NCBI GenBank assembly: GCA_013399305.1 | Contig: VXAI01000198.1 | Location: 1,109,943 to 1,173,942 of the forward strand | From: Rostratula benghalensis | Lineage: Eukaryota; Chordata; Aves; Charadriiformes; Rostratulidae | DNA: 64,000 nucleotides | Direction of reading: 5' to 3' | Shown here: positions 33,401 to 46,610 of the stretch, one piece after another | Position numbering within the stretch: the stretch's first letter is position 1 | How the letters are laid out: every line of letters begins with the position of its first letter | Translations under genes and position numbers: made by a program | Notes under the pieces: model-generated | The model's database searches: none | Seen by the model: only the letters and a program-made list of their open reading frames with translations | Told to the model about the DNA's origin: nothing

Positions 33401-36127
33401 AAGCGAGGGGAGTGTAGGGGGTGTCCCCACAGCTATATTTGGAAATAAAAGCCTTAGGTATTTTGAGGTTTTTTCTCCTTGTGTTAAGTGTATATAGCCA
33501 TTGTCTTTAGGTCAAAACTTCACAAACATCAGCTAACAAACATCATTATGAGGCTGGAGAAATACTTAAAGCAGAAGTTGAGGTGGGGTGCAGAGGTAGT
33601 GACAAGAGCAGTCCTTAAATTTCCTTTTATCCCTGCTGTTCTCATGGAAGAGGGTTGATACCCACTAATTTACTAGAACAAGCGTTCACCCTGCTGAAGA
33701 AAACTCAGGAGCAGAGCCATGTAGAGAATACACTGTTTGGGTATTTTTCCATCGCTTCAGCTGTGTCTTCTGCGTACTTTTGCTAGTAATAACAAGTGCT
33801 AGAGAACATGAAGTGGAAGTGGTGTATACCTCTGAAATACTTGTCTATTTGCCCATCCCAGATACATTGGTATTTTAGTGGCATTGCTTAGTGCCTCAGT
33901 CTGGTTTTCTGGTGTTTCAGTGGAAGAGGTGTCTGTTGGGATTCTTCTTTAAAGGAGAAAACCACATCTAGAGGATTTCTGCAGCCTGGCTAAGAGATTC
34001 TTCTAAAAAGGAGTGTGGAAGATAAGGCTGGTAAAAGGAGCAGCTTTGAGGCAGGTTGACCTTTTATGGCAAATGCGAGCTTCAGAGTTGAAGACCCTCC
34101 TTTTATATGGATAAAAAGAAGAAATGGTTATGGTGTTTTTTTAACTACTGTGTCATGTCTGCTCTCCAGTGCATCTAATGGAGAAGGTGCTTCTTCCCCA
34201 GTATAAAATGTTGTAAGACAAACATAATAAGTTGAGTTAAGGGAGAAATGTATCCTTCCATGAGTGTTGCATGTCTTTAATGAGGCAAAGCATAGCATCA
34301 TGTCATAGAAAAGTTCTGGTACCTTTAGAGAAGGGAGGGACAAATGAAGGCTTTTAAGCAGTATTGTGGCTCACAAAAACGGTAGGTAAGTTGTTCACTG
34401 TGTCCCTGGCTTGTTGACTTGATGGGTTTTTTTCAGCCCCTGACATAAGAACATTTCATATTCTGCCAGTACTTATTTGCATGGGAATCCTCACTCCTGT
34501 CTGCATATGGTCTGGGTCCTTATTTTTCTGGAGCCTTATTAAGCAGCCTTCTGGAGCATTATTAGAGCCTGACTCTTAATAATGCAGCGTGGGAGGTGTC
34601 CATATACCCTAGTGGTGCTTACAGATCCTGTTCTTTCCTTTTTTGTCTGCATCTTCAAAGGTGCTAACTGTGGTTGAAATCTGCTACTGTATTCATGCCT
34701 TTGGGGCATGTTCCTCTTGTACCACAGTCAGCTCTGGCCATTTCCTGTTGAGGCAGAATCTTGCATTCCCCTAGTGTGGGTGCCTTTGCTTCAGCTTCTC
34801 TGCTAGGCTGGCAGCGCTCTTAGGAGAAGTGGGACAATTCACTCAGCTTCTAAGTGACATCTTCCTGCTTTGTAGGTGCAGTTTATCTGTGTTTTAAGAT
34901 GGCTGCATAACACAACTGGATAGAGTCATCCTGATGCAATTGGAACTGAATGCGGAATTAAGAAAAATTAGTATTTTATTACTTCATTACAGTTATATCT
35001 CCTCCGTGCTGTTGATCCTTGTGCAATCATAGGCTGTGGTATCATTTGAGGTTCTCTTCCTGTGCCAATACTCAGTACTGCAGGGCTGATGCTGCCTACT
35101 TGAAATGTCACCTTTTGCCAGCAGATGTCCCTTCAAGCTCACCAATATTCTGCCTTTAGAGAAGGGATGCTACATGTGGGCTGTTAACGGCAGGGAGGTT
35201 TTTGGGATTTTTTATAACATTGGGCAACAACTCCCAAAAAGCCCACCTTGTTGCTCTGAGCATCTAGTGTACAGAACGGCCTATGTAAGCAGGTAAGGTG
35301 TATCACAGAGATTATCCTGAATGAAACGCTTCATGGGCATACCCTGAATTTTAAGAAGATTGTCTGATCTGGGGGGAAGAGGTGATGATGCAACTAGAAT
35401 GTATTGCAAGGTCCTGATTTATTTCTCTTCTCAGCCTTTAACTCTCTGTATAATCCTGAGATGCTCATATGGTGATGGTATGCATTATGTGGTGGAGGGA
35501 CCCCTGGACCTGCCTCTGCTATATATGGTTGTGGAAGAGGGATTGGAGGTTGAGGCCCTGTTCCCCCTTACATTTGTCATAATGCATCAACTTATCTGGA
35601 GTGCTGAAGAACCCCAAGGGCGATAGATGCCTAGGACAACGTTTTGATTCATGCTGACTAATAAATGACAGAAGACAAGTTTGAAACTACTTTGTCAGAC
35701 TAGATGACTGACAGACCTGCGAGGAGCAGCCTCTTCATTTTCTGGAAGGATGTGTGTGATAACACACGGAACAGCTTCTGGTTCTGATGTGTAGGGGATT
35801 GACAGCTGGACTTGTAGATTTAGTGGATTTTATTTCTTGTTTGTACTCGAGGTAACTCTGGAGCAGAGTGAGGTTGTGATTACTTCACTGCATCAGATAA
35901 AAAAATTCTTCCTGTATGTGTGAATGTACATTATCGTCACACACAAAAAAAGATTCTAAGATCTTCAGGGCATAGATGTCATTTGAATCTTGCTCTCATT
36001 AGCATAATTAGTCTCATTTTAGAAAAATAAAAATGTCATTGGAAAGAGGACCTGAAGTTTTTGGTTTGAAATGTAGATTGTTGATTTTTAGTGCCTTGTC
36101 TTTATTGAGAAGTTGATTCCTAATTAA
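30426..36127. other. non-coding stretch
   Basis: Strong G-over-C bias on the plus strand in sampled lines (for example 21 G to 6 C at 31021-31080). It contains one inverted MIR-like fragment at 32545-32605. A good donor at 35296 (AAGCAG|gtaagg) has no matching acceptor that gives a sensible exon. Confidence 0.4.
32545..32605 (-). repeat. MIR-like SINE fragment, inverted
   Basis: tattactgtttcacagatgg, then ggaaactaagaag, then gggtctgactc. This is the reverse-complement direction of the MIR core (ttttacagatgaggaaactgaggc), ending near the gtctgactc block. Confidence 0.5.
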
Positions 36128-36436
36128 TTACAGGAGAGATGGGGGCAGATTCTTTATCAGGGAGTGTAGGGATGGGATGAGACATAACAGCTTTAAATTC
36201 AAAGAGGGGAGACGGAGCTGAGATGTGGGGAAGAACTTCTTTGCTGTGCGGGTGGTGAGAGCCTGGCCCAGGTTGCCCTGAGAAGCTGTGGCTGCCCCAT
36301 CCCTGGAGGGGTTGAAGGCCAGGTTGGAGGGGGCTTGGAGGGAGCTGGTGTGGTGGGAGGTGTCCCTGCCCAGGGCAGGGGGTGGCACTGGGGGGGCTTT
36401 AAGGTCCCTTCCAACCCAAAATGTTGTGTGATTGTA
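36128..36436 (+). mobile_element. CR1 LINE, 5'-truncated 3' end
   Basis: About 310 bases match the CR1 3' end in sense orientation. Landmarks in order are agatgggggcagattcttta, gggatgggatgagac, tgtggggaagaacttctttg, gggtggtgagagcctggccc, aggttgccctgagaagctgt, ggctgccccatccctggagg, aggtgtccctgcccagggca and the tail aaggtcccttccaacccaaa followed by atgttgtgtgattgt. Only the end of the ORF2/3'-UTR part is present, as is usual for CR1. The minus-strand frame of 108 codons over this interval is an artefact. CR1 is the dominant LINE of birds, so this is the firmest taxonomic clue in the window. Confidence 0.95.
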
Positions 36437-38094
36437 ACTACCAATGGTTACCAACTCTCAGAAATATCCATAAACAATTGCCTACTATGATAAGAAGAAA
36501 TAAACCACATCAGAATCCCACTCCTGTGGGATGTTCTGACTTCGTGCACCTCCCCCTCACTCCACTCTTCTGGAGTTACCTTTCAAAAAGCAATGACAGC
36601 CATTTCCCATGATGTTGCATTCTGTATAGGTGTCTTTATGCCATTCTGCGCTTCCAGATTTGTAAATAAATGCCCGTCACCTTGACAACAAGACATTTTA
36701 TGTTAGTTAGTTGAATAAATAAATATGCTGGGAAATTAAACCTCTTCAGTTTGCCAGTCATGGTTAGTATTCCTACTTGGTGTGTAGCTGCTGACATGGA
36801 GGACATCTGAAAACTGTTCCTGTTTTTCTTCTACTTTCAACAGAAGCCTACATATAATTCTTAGCTTGAGCAAAATGCGACATTGGCATCAAATGGCAGA
36901 GCTACAGCAGAAGCTCTGGGATTGACACTGCAGAGGTCTCTGCCAGCCCAGGTCTGTGCTAGCATCAGGTATTTCAGGGAGAGAATTCAAGTATTAAGAA
37001 ATCTTTACAGAAATAGGATCAGATTATTCAGTACATACAAATGGATTGTTCTTCATTTTGGCAGGTATGGGGTATCTAAATGTGATTAAACATCTGGCTT
37101 ATGGTCATCACCTACTTCCTGATTATTCTAATTGAATCTTAGGGGTCAAATTACTCTTGTGGCAGTTTATCCCTTTCCAATTATTCTTTTCTGGAGTGAA
37201 ATTATCAAGATTTTAATTTATTATTGTAACCGGGGATATTTGAGGACAGACTTGGTTGAAGAAACACCTCGCAAACAATTCCTTGATAATTCTTTCACTG
37301 TATTTCCTTTCTTTTGAGTTTATACGCACCGAGGAAATGAGAGTGAACCTCATCTTACTTTCCGGTTTTGTTAATTTGCCTAGTTAGGGGTGTTATATTT
37401 CTTCTCAGATGTGTGTTTATGGTTCCCAGTGTTTTCAGTCTGCCCTTCATTACACACAGTGAACTCATCCATATGATGCTGTCATTATCAGGCTTGTAAT
37501 GAATTCCTCCCCAGATGGACTCCCATTTCTTCTCTTCAACCCAGAAGCTGATGGAAACTTCTCCCACTGTTAGTAGCATAACGTAAAGAAAGAAAAAACT
37601 AAAAACATATGATCAGTTGTTACCCTTGTAGGGAACTTGTGACCGCTTCTGTCACCAGAGCAATCTGGTCATCTATTCATGTTACATCAACAGTTGGTGT
37701 TTTGATATCTAATTCGGGGGTTTTGGTTTTGTTTAAATCTTGACTGCAGAAAATATAATAAGGGGTTATTTAAATAGCATGTTAAAAGTTTAAAAAAGTT
37801 AATTGTAACTCTGAAGTCAATTTCTTAAAAAAACAAAACACAAAACCAAACACTGAGAAAACCTAAAAACCACATTAACACACTAGTACGTGAGCTCAGC
37901 AGATGTTGGAGACACACGGAAAGCCCAGATTTTCTATAGTAATCATAACATAGGAAAAATGCCTGAAAGTTTGAGATTCTGGTTTGTGGTTGGTTTGTTT
38001 TGTTTTGTTTTTTTGATAAATTAACTGCTTACATAAATTCTTCTTTCCTTTCACGTTGTGTCAGATACTGCTGAACTATGCTGTGAGAAATGAT

Positions 38095-38140
38095 TCCTAC
38101 CCTGAAAAGGCTACAGTCTAAATAGACAAGACAGTACAAA
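38095..38140 (+). repeat. old L2/MIR-type repeat fragment
   Basis: ctaccctgaaaaggctacag followed by tctaaatagacaagacagta resembles the ctgccctcaaggagcttacagtcta block common to old L2-type repeats of amniotes. The match is short. Confidence 0.3.
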
Positions 38141-39497
38141 GTGAGGCACAGAGTGTCTTGCACAGGGTCCCATTACAGATCACTGACAGACAAAAATAGA
38201 ATATTTTTAATTAGGGGTTTTTTGGTTTTTTTTGAGTTGTTCCCCATTCTTCTAGCATCTAAAACCTGCTCTTTCTCTTTCATCTGTGCTGTTTCAGTGC
38301 TGCCCTAAAGCATCACAATGATGCATATTGTATTTCACCTCTGTTTGTCTCATCTTCTGTTTAAATTGTATGTGCTTTGCAACGGCAGTTTATCCTCTGC
38401 TATGTCTATTTTATTTTTTTTTTTCTTTTGCTGAGACTAACGTAGAGATCTCTGCACAGGGAAATTTTTTGTACATGAGAGATGAACAGAAGTTTGGGAT
38501 GCTGAAAAGAAAAGGGTATATTCATGATGTTTATCACTTAGTAACACACAAATTTACATCTGTTCACAAACTAAGAAAGAAAATCTCATGGTTTTCCACT
38601 TAACCTCCCACTCAAATCAACAATCTCAATTATGCAGACTGCCACGTGTTGCACAGTTTAGCAGAGTATTTTAAAGGTCAGTGCTCTGCGGGTTTTGGTG
38701 ACATTTGTGAATCCGTTGGGATAGAGTCAGGCAGCTTCTGTGGAGCAACTGTGGCTGGAAGTGGAGGAACGCAATTTTTAGAATAGTTCTTGTATAGGTT
38801 TGAACTGATCAGGTTCAGTAAAGAAAAACAATTGTATTTGCTTGAAAAGATTAAATAGAAATAGCACATTACTGCAAGGTCTCTAGCTTGACAGGAAAAG
38901 CTGAAGCATAATAAGTCATTGTGTAAATGAGTTTTCCTTAATTTAAAATAATTAATCTCTTCTATTTCATGTCAGGGCTGTCAGCTCTTGGGCCTGTTTT
39001 CCAGGAACATTGAACCATGTAACTTACCTTTCTATTAACATGTTTTTGAAGTGGTATAGAAAGTTAATCCCTAATAAAACAATGTTAGGCAGTAAGGATC
39101 TGTCCTAAAGTAAGGGCATCCTTCTAATAGTTTATGCCGATTGGTGTGGTTTGATATTACAGTTAAATTTGGTACGAGACTTGTATGTATGCTGAGCTGT
39201 AGCAAGAGTGATCTTACTTGCTATTTTCTTCTTATGCAAGTCAGAATGCAATCTGTTTCACTTCTAACATTAAAACATACTAAGATCACGGATGAACTGT
39301 AAAGGACCAATATTTTTATCGGGGGAGGAGAGGAATGCTGTGATAACATGAGCCTTTCAAAGTTAGAGTTAGGTATGCTCTGAACATGAAAACTGCGTGC
39401 CCAGAATGGGACCTTAAAATCAGTATGAATCTCCAAGAATACTGTGGGAGTTGCTGTGCTGACATTTATTTTGGAGTTCTTGGGGAGCAGTGAGTGG

Positions 39498-39570
39498 GGT
39501 GTGTGTATGTGTATTTTAACATTCGTATATATACCGTCTACGTGTGCATGTGTACACACACGTTTGTGCA
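39498..39570 (+). repeat. TG/CA-rich low-complexity tract with inverted repeat
   Basis: gtgtgtgtatgtgtat, then cgtgtgcatgtgtacacaca and cgtttgtgcat: alternating purine-pyrimidine sequence that can form left-handed DNA, with cgtgtg and cacacg as hairpin arms around tgtaca. It directly abuts the 3' end of the following CR1 copy. Confidence 0.6.
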
Positions 39571-39571
39571 T

Positions 39572-39728
39572 ACAGAACGGTTGAGGTTGGAAGGATCCCT
39601 GGAAGTCACCTTGTCCAAGCCCCAGCTCAGGCAGAGCCACCTCGAGCCAGCTGCTGCTTTTGCATATTGCTGAGGATGGAGCCTGCACAGCGTCTCTGAG
39701 CAACCTGTGGCAGTGCTTGTTCACTCTC
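39572..39728 (-). mobile_element. CR1 LINE 3'-end fragment, inverted
   Basis: The plus strand reads acagaacggttgaggttgga, aggatccctggaagtcacct, tgtccaagccccagctcagg, gagcaacctgtggcagtgct. This is the reverse complement of the CR1 3' end (bird complement: cagaatggttgaggttggaagggacctctggaagtca). It is about 155 bases and opposite in orientation to the copy at 36128-36436. The 167-codon minus-strand frame 39221-39724 runs through it and is not a gene. Confidence 0.9.
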
Positions 39729-42700
39729 CTAGTGTGTGTGCAAACACTCTTGCACTCGCTTTGTTTCCCTGTTGCTCCCTCAGTGAAGAGTGATGTAGTT
39801 GCTCCAAAATAATCTGTTGAGCAATGAAGAATAAACTAAGGTTTGGTGAAATACGATGGGCTTGATATTTATCTCACTTACATTGCACAGGCCAGTAGTA
39901 ACAGTACATTTTATTTTTTTTGAACCATAATATTTATTGCTTCTTTGGTTGTAACAGAGTGGGAAAAGCTCCTATTTCTGCTAAAAAAATATCTGGATGA
40001 TTCATTGTAAAGTACTGCTGCTTAACATCCCTGGGCATTTTCCTTTTCCTCCACTGGTTCAGCGTCTCAAACCCAGAACTTTCTATATGCATTGATAGAT
40101 AGAAAATTGCACACTGATCCCATATCTCCACTTGAATGGAAAGGAACATCTTTCCTGCTGCCAAGATGAAGTTACTTCATGATCTCCTATGGTCATGCCA
40201 TGCTTGGTTAATGTTTTGCCCTTTCATGCTACTGACTGAAGATCTCGGAGGGCTTTTGTATTGAATGTGTAGGACTGGGACCCCTTGATGTGGTAATATT
40301 TAGGGGTTCCTTGGACAAGCTGTAGATGTCTGTTGGTTCAGCAGTCCAGCTGCAGTAGCACAGGCATCTGGTAAACAGCTTCTGGGATCTCCAGCAATTG
40401 AATTAGAAGGAATTCTGGTACCTGATCTTATATGGCAATGAGCACACCCATGGAGGAAACCAGCAAAGTACAAGATCAGGCAGAAAGTGTGTTAGGCATT
40501 GGTTTGATCTGGTAAGTTTTTGTCTGTCTTTGGTTGCATTTGGTTTTTTGCTAAGATTCAATTAGGTTGGACACAGCACTGCGCTAAAGGATCTATATAG
40601 CACCATTTTGGAGAATTAGCAGAGGCTCAAGCTTTCTTATATCTGTCCATGCTGACACTGTTTGTGTTGCCTCTGATTCGGCCCCATAATCAATGCAAAT
40701 ACTCACTTTTGGTAGTTAATCAGACACTTCCTATTCACAGGTTAATCTTTCTCAGTTTAACCTTTAAAATAATAAATAAGCAGCCCTGATGTGAGAGGAC
40801 AGGGAACTGAAAAAAAACCCCAGTAATGTTTTGTTGGCTTTTCTCACGTTAGTCACCAGAAAGCAAATACCAACAGCCTGTTACAAATTTGAGAGTGGTT
40901 CAGGCCTGATCTCTGACGTTCTATCAAGACACGCACAGTATGCCAAGGGCAAAGACTGAATGTAACACTTCACTGCAGATTGCTGTCGTGCAATGTTCCA
41001 AAGAGGTTTGCAGATAGAGCGCTAATAAAAGAAGTTCCACAAGCCTATGGTTGTGAGGTGGGGAGGAAAAGAAATGGCAATTGAGCACATTTTTCTGTCC
41101 ATTAGTTGAGGCAATGTACTGCATAAATAACCACTTCTGGCCTTTTCTTTGCCCTTCGTTATTAGCAGTGGTCTGCTATGACAGATGGAGAGGAAGAGAC
41201 AAGGACAGTCTTAAAACAAATAGCAGGAGATGGATCGTTTTCATTGCGAGGTGGACATTTGCTGTCAGATGTCTCGTATAAGTCTCTTACAAGAAGTGTT
41301 GCTGCTTTATACGTTTAATTCCTCTCCCACCTGTAGGTATTTTTAACTTTACTGCTCCTTTATAGGAGTAGTGTTGCAGGTTAAATAGAATTTTCTCCTT
41401 GCTTGTATAAAAGCGAACTTTTGTATGCATTCTGTAAAGATGCAACAAGAAAACAGAGAATACCTAGGAGAGGGAAGAGTACATAAGCTTAAAAAAATAT
41501 AAAACCCCACTAAAATAATTTCCTTTCGTGTTAGAACTCAAAAGCATAGGTTTGTGGTTTAAATGAGTGGAACTTCCACTGGTGGTTGTACATGAAGCAG
41601 GGGTAGAACATCTTAGCAGAATTCTTCCTAAAAGAAGTGGGCAAATACAGTACCTGTGGCTTTGCTGAGTATATGCCAGCTGAAGTTGTGGCCCAGATCT
41701 TTCAAAGCTGTCAGTGAAGGTAATTCAGTAGATTGTTCTAGAGATGTAATGTGTATGATGAGACTGGGTTCAGGGTTTGGATAGTTCATACCATTCTAGG
41801 ATCAGTTGTTGAAAGGGGAAAAAAGAGGAAAAGGCAACAAACAAAAGTAGAATTTGCAACAGCAGTTTATATAATTGAAATTCAGTGCTAGCATCAATAC
41901 AAAGCAAAAAAAAAAAAACAACCCAACAGCTGAGGCAGAATTCCTGAGAATGCCTGTTATTTCTCTTAAAGCCTTCAGAGTCACATTAATCTGATTGCCA
42001 GTAACAGGCAGGTTTTTTCCAGTTGTTGTTCATTTTAAATGGTTTTAACAGTTCTGGAAGTATTCATGAATTCAGGTTTCCTCACTCCCCTAATCATGTT
42101 GTAGGCTTAAAATTCACATTTAATTAACCTCTTCACCCAAGGCATAAATCAATACTAAAACTCCAAATGCTAACCATACTGATAGTGATTTTCATTTGGG
42201 CTTGCCTGCTGAAAATTAGGAATTAAGATGCCTGCAGGAAAGGAGCAAACCAGTTGTGTGGAGTGAAGCACAGCTAACTCGTAAACTATAATAATGAATG
42301 TCCTTGGATGGAATGGGAAATCCATTCATTAAGGTTCCAGGGAAGAAGGGGAAAACCAGATGAAGCAGAGCATGATACTTCTTTCAGGACAAAATTCACC
42401 TGAGTGCCTGGACTCAAGTTTAAGTACAGATTATGTGTGTGTTCTAGGAGTCATGAGAGTCCTAGAAAGGTACTCAAAGTAGCAAAGGCAGAGCAAAGTT
42501 AAAACTACACAAATATGCACATGAGCAAATTTTTACTATGACCATACTGTATAGTGTTATTGCCTCCTTTTTATTACTGACATCTAATAATGCTGTAATG
42601 TATTTTTAGTATAGCAGCTCCTGGGAGCCTGGGTGTGCAGGTCTCTGTATATTGGTATTAAAAGAGGCTCAGGAGACACTTGATGTTAATGAGTAACATG

Positions 42701-45700
42701 GGGAGTATTTTCCCTAGGTTTGGAGAGAAGTAGTACTCGCTGACCATTATACAAATACCATGGCACCCAATATACAAATGCTTCTATTATACTGTTACAG
42801 AGACTAAACAAGCTGTTCGTTTTTCAAATCAAAGAATTCAAAACTTGTGTACTAGAAACATAAGAGCTGTTTTCTGTGGTGGTGAATCAACTGTATGTTG
42901 CAAATGGGCTGTCGGCTAAGCAGTCTCCAAGCTCTTAGGCCATGTTTCAGAAGGGTGTTTGGTTATATCCCTACCTGTAAATGGGTGAGGTTGGGTATTG
43001 TTTTTACTTGCAGCACGTACTTAGAAGTCTTGGCCAATCTGGGTCTTGAATAGCAGCAATGGACAATGTATCAGCAGCAATTGTGCCTATACTAGAGGTT
43101 TTGTTTGCTTTCTGGCTCTCGAGGTTTCTCCTGCTTTGGTACAGTGGTTTCCAATTTAATGACTAGTGAAATGGAGTCTTTGTAGAACTTGACATTTTCT
43201 TAGACCAAGGGACCTAATTTTCCTCTGTCAGATACTTAAAGTAGTAAGGACGATGTGCTGCTGTGTGTTGAGAGCATACAATATCTTTTTTCCAGCGTGC
43301 TAACAGAGTGCAAAGATGTAAACAGAAGTTGCTGAACGTTAAATTCAATGCGGTGTTGGCTTTGAATCTCATTTATACCAGGAAGGCATAAGATATTCTT
43401 ACAACAAACCTATATTACTGTAAAGCTGTCTTGTTTTCAAATGGTAAAATCAGATACATTTCAGGGATATTTCTGCAAAGACCTTGAGAGCTCTGCGGTC
43501 AGCTTTGCATATTGTGTTTACAGAAGTTATCTCAGGTGCGCCTTTATGTTTTGCAGTAAATGCAAGTCCACATACTTGAACCTTTAAACTGCTTGAATTA
43601 TACACCTCATTTCACTGGAGTCAAGTGGTTGGTATATCTTCAACAGAAACATTAAATAAAGTCTTAGCTCAGCAAAGTATTTAACCATGTGGTTAAAGCT
43701 CAGCACACTCTTAAGTCTCTTGATACTTGAGGACCTTCAGGCGAAATTATGTCTTCAATTATATGCATCTTCCTTGGCTAAAATGGAATTGCTCAAGTGT
43801 AACAAAAAGCAGAATGGAACAAAAAGAAGGGGCAAAAATGGGGCATCTTACATAGTTTTGTCCAGTTGCCTTTTCCTTGAAATTGAGTGTTTGGTACAAA
43901 AGCTTGGTTAGGTTACAGGTTCAGACCCGTTACATTATCTCTGTTTATTTCTAATGCTCAGATTAGAAATTTATTAGGGTTTGTAATACCAAGTTGCATT
44001 TGTATAACTGAGTAAATAAGGAGTAGAGAGGGAAACCTAGGCCCTTTTTACAATGTGAGCTAAGCACATTTTATCAGCAATCTGTGACAAATGGGAAGCC
44101 CCGCAATGCTCTTTATTCAGAGAGACTGCTCAGATAGCAGCAATGTTGGGGGCCAGTAACCCTCTTGTTTTGCCCTGGCCACCGGCAGTAATTAGTCCCG
44201 TGTTCTTTATTACTGCTCTTCACATGCAGGTAGGTTCCTTACCGAGTCCCCTTTGTTTTGTTTAGACTGAAAAAAAGGCTGATGGTGTTCAGCAGCTTTC
44301 TGGCTGGAAGTTCTGAGTATTTTCTAATTCTGGGGAGTGGAATCTTCTTTGTAAAATCAAATGGCTGGTGCTGTTACACCTAGGACAAATTCTACTTAAT
44401 TTTCACTTCAAATTCTGCTACAGTGTTGCTGTTGAATTCATCCTGGAAAAACAAATACAGGTTTGAGGAACAGTGTCCCGCCTTTATGCTTCAACAAGCA
44501 TCCCCTTTCCAGTACCTGTAGGGTTATTTGTAGGCTAAAGTCTCTGTATTGCTGTTCCAGTGCCTAATGACAAGGTGTGTCAGAGCTCAAAGAGCAGCAG
44601 ATAGAATCCAGTTTCCCTGACCTGAGAAGTTACCATATTCTCTAATAGTCTATTTTGAAAGCATTTCTTGCTGAAACAAGCTGGCTGTGTGTCCTCCTTG
44701 CGTATTGACTCATTATTGCTTGTATAAGCAGTTCCTTTGCCATGCGTGTTGAGCTGCTGCTTCTTGTTATTCTGTTTTAACTTGAGTAAGAAAAAGCCTC
44801 CTCTTTTTTTCCAGAGTTACCCTAAAATTCTCTTGCTTCTTGATATGTGTAAGGAGAGGCCTTTTGATTATTTCTGAGGATGGAAAATCCTGGATGGATG
44901 GTAGATTAAAAAAACAACAAACTGATCAGTTCACTAATATGTTTCTGTATTTCATACAAACAATATTCACCTCCCTCTAAAGACAAATAAGAATTTAAAA
45001 AAAAAAGAAGAATCAGTTAATCAGTTAAGATCCATTTAGGAAAAAACGCTGAGACTGGGATTTATTAGGAGGAGGCCTATATGTACTTGTAATCAAAGCT
45101 CTGTTTTCCAGCACTTAGGAGTCCAAAATAGCCACATTTGCACAAGTTTGGGGTCAGTAAGGTAGCAGTAAAGCAATCTCTGTTATTCCTGTACTCTGTA
45201 TGCAAAATACATTTTTGGGTTTTATCAGAGCTTCCCTTATGTGCTTGCAGCTGTGGAGCTGCACAGTGCATTCACATATGATAGCCATCACTTCAGGCTC
45301 TATTTCACCTTGTCACATCCCATTTATAAACAGGTTTTTTTTTTTTTAATGGGATGACAGTGAGTCACTGAAGAGGGAAGGCCTTAGAAAATAAATAGAG
45401 ATTGAGGAAGTCAGAGATCATTAAAGCTGACACCACCTCACATGTTCATTAATTATGAATCTACTTGGAAGAGCATTGTTAGACTGCTGGCAAGTGCATG
45501 TGATATACTTTTCCAAAGTGCCTGACTCAACTCTTAGAAGACCTAAAACAGGGGAACCCAGAAGTGAAATTCAACCCAAGGGTGTTTAAATTCAGGCCTG
45601 GCTCAGCATGGGATTTAAGTTTGCTTAAGGCTGAAATTCTTGCCAAGTGGGCTGTCTCTACAAACTGAACTCCAAGGTCCTTTCCTCTTATAAACAGAAT

Positions 45701-46610
45701 CTCTTCTGTATGGAAGAGGAGTTGTTTTTTTTTTTTCTGTGGGTCATATTGTCACAGTTGTACTGGGACTTTACAAATAAAATCCCAACCAGTCCCCAGT
45801 ATGTTTTATGCAGACAACTAGACAACTGTACATAAATGAATGTTTTGATTGCCACATGTGGCAAAAGCCTGGAGGAGATTGCTGTATTTATCCTGTTCCA
45901 TGTCACATCTTTCCCAAGAGAATCTGCTTGTTGACAGGTGACTGCACATCACAGCAGATATCTGGGAGAAATGGGACCGTGGTTACTCTTCACCTCCTCT
46001 CCTTATTTTTTAACTTGGTGAACTAATCTTGGTTGCCTTTTCCCTTTCAAGTCCTATGTACCTTTTAGAGTTCAACTTTGTTTGTGAAAGCTTCAGCAAA
46101 CCTCAGACTTCTGTTGACAGTTTTTTCTGTAGCAGTGAGTGTCCAGAGGAACATTAGCAATAACACCAAAGCTCCCTACATACGCAGATTAAAACCTCTT
46201 CTAAGAAGAAATAAGCAAATAAAGCCAGGAAAAGGCATGTGAAACCAGACCAAGGTGGCCTTGAGCTGAGCTCTGGTTTTTAACAATATATGAGCATTTC
46301 TGCTCCTGCAAACCATTCAAACTGTAGTGAAAACTTTGATGTCCTGGGTTTTAGCCTCTTGGTTACAACAAATGAATGGAGCTGTTGGGGTGGGGATAGC
46401 ATTCTCTTCTCATGAAAACCTGGCACACCTCTACATAATGAGAAAACTGTCAATTTTTAAACTGCTGTTCTTCAGTGAATAAAGGGATAAAGCAAGGATA
46501 CTGGTGTGTGTCCATGCTTAGTCCCACATGTTGCTCCAACACATGGTGCTGCTTTTGCTTCTGAAGGAATTGCACTCAGAGCCTTGTCTTTCTCTCCCTT
46601 TTCTTCACAG
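39729..46610. other. non-coding stretch
   Basis: No exon with both splice sites stands out. An acceptor at about 44813 (cctctttttttccag) is strong, with a possible donor 34 bases on (GATATGT|gtaagg), but the fit is poor. Sampled lines keep a G excess on the plus strand up to about 45 kb. Confidence 0.4.
43608..43720 (-). repeat. possible ancient amniote repeat
   Basis: catttcactggagtcaagtg, then gctcagcaaagtatttaacc, then atgtggttaaagctcagcac. These recall an old repeat of turtles and birds that includes tgaatcagcaaagcacttaagcatgtgcttaac. The middle block matches well; the family is not named because I cannot align it. Confidence 0.3.

Larger units (their letters stand above)
36437..39571. 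other. non-coding stretch between two CR1 copies
   Basis: An acceptor at about 36842 (ttcttctactttcaacag) is strong, but every frame after it meets a stop within 80 bases and no good donor follows nearby. The rest is unique DNA apart from an L2/MIR-like scrap at 38095-38140 and poly-T tracts (38008-38014, 38407-38417). Confidence 0.4.

Noticed and set aside
36128..36454. 108- and 81-codon minus-strand frames, proline-rich
   Set aside because: They are antisense readings of a CR1 3' end.
39221..39724. 167-codon minus-strand frame, the longest without N
   Set aside because: Its first third is a 5'-truncated CR1 3' end and the middle is a TG/CA tract; no coding signature.
43910..43935. ggttcagaccc resembling a tRNA B-box
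   Set aside because: No A-box at the right distance and no cloverleaf can be drawn.
44814..44847. Acceptor cctctttttttccag with a possible 34-base exon
   Set aside because: The donor context GATATGT|gtaagg is poor and the length is implausibly short without other support.
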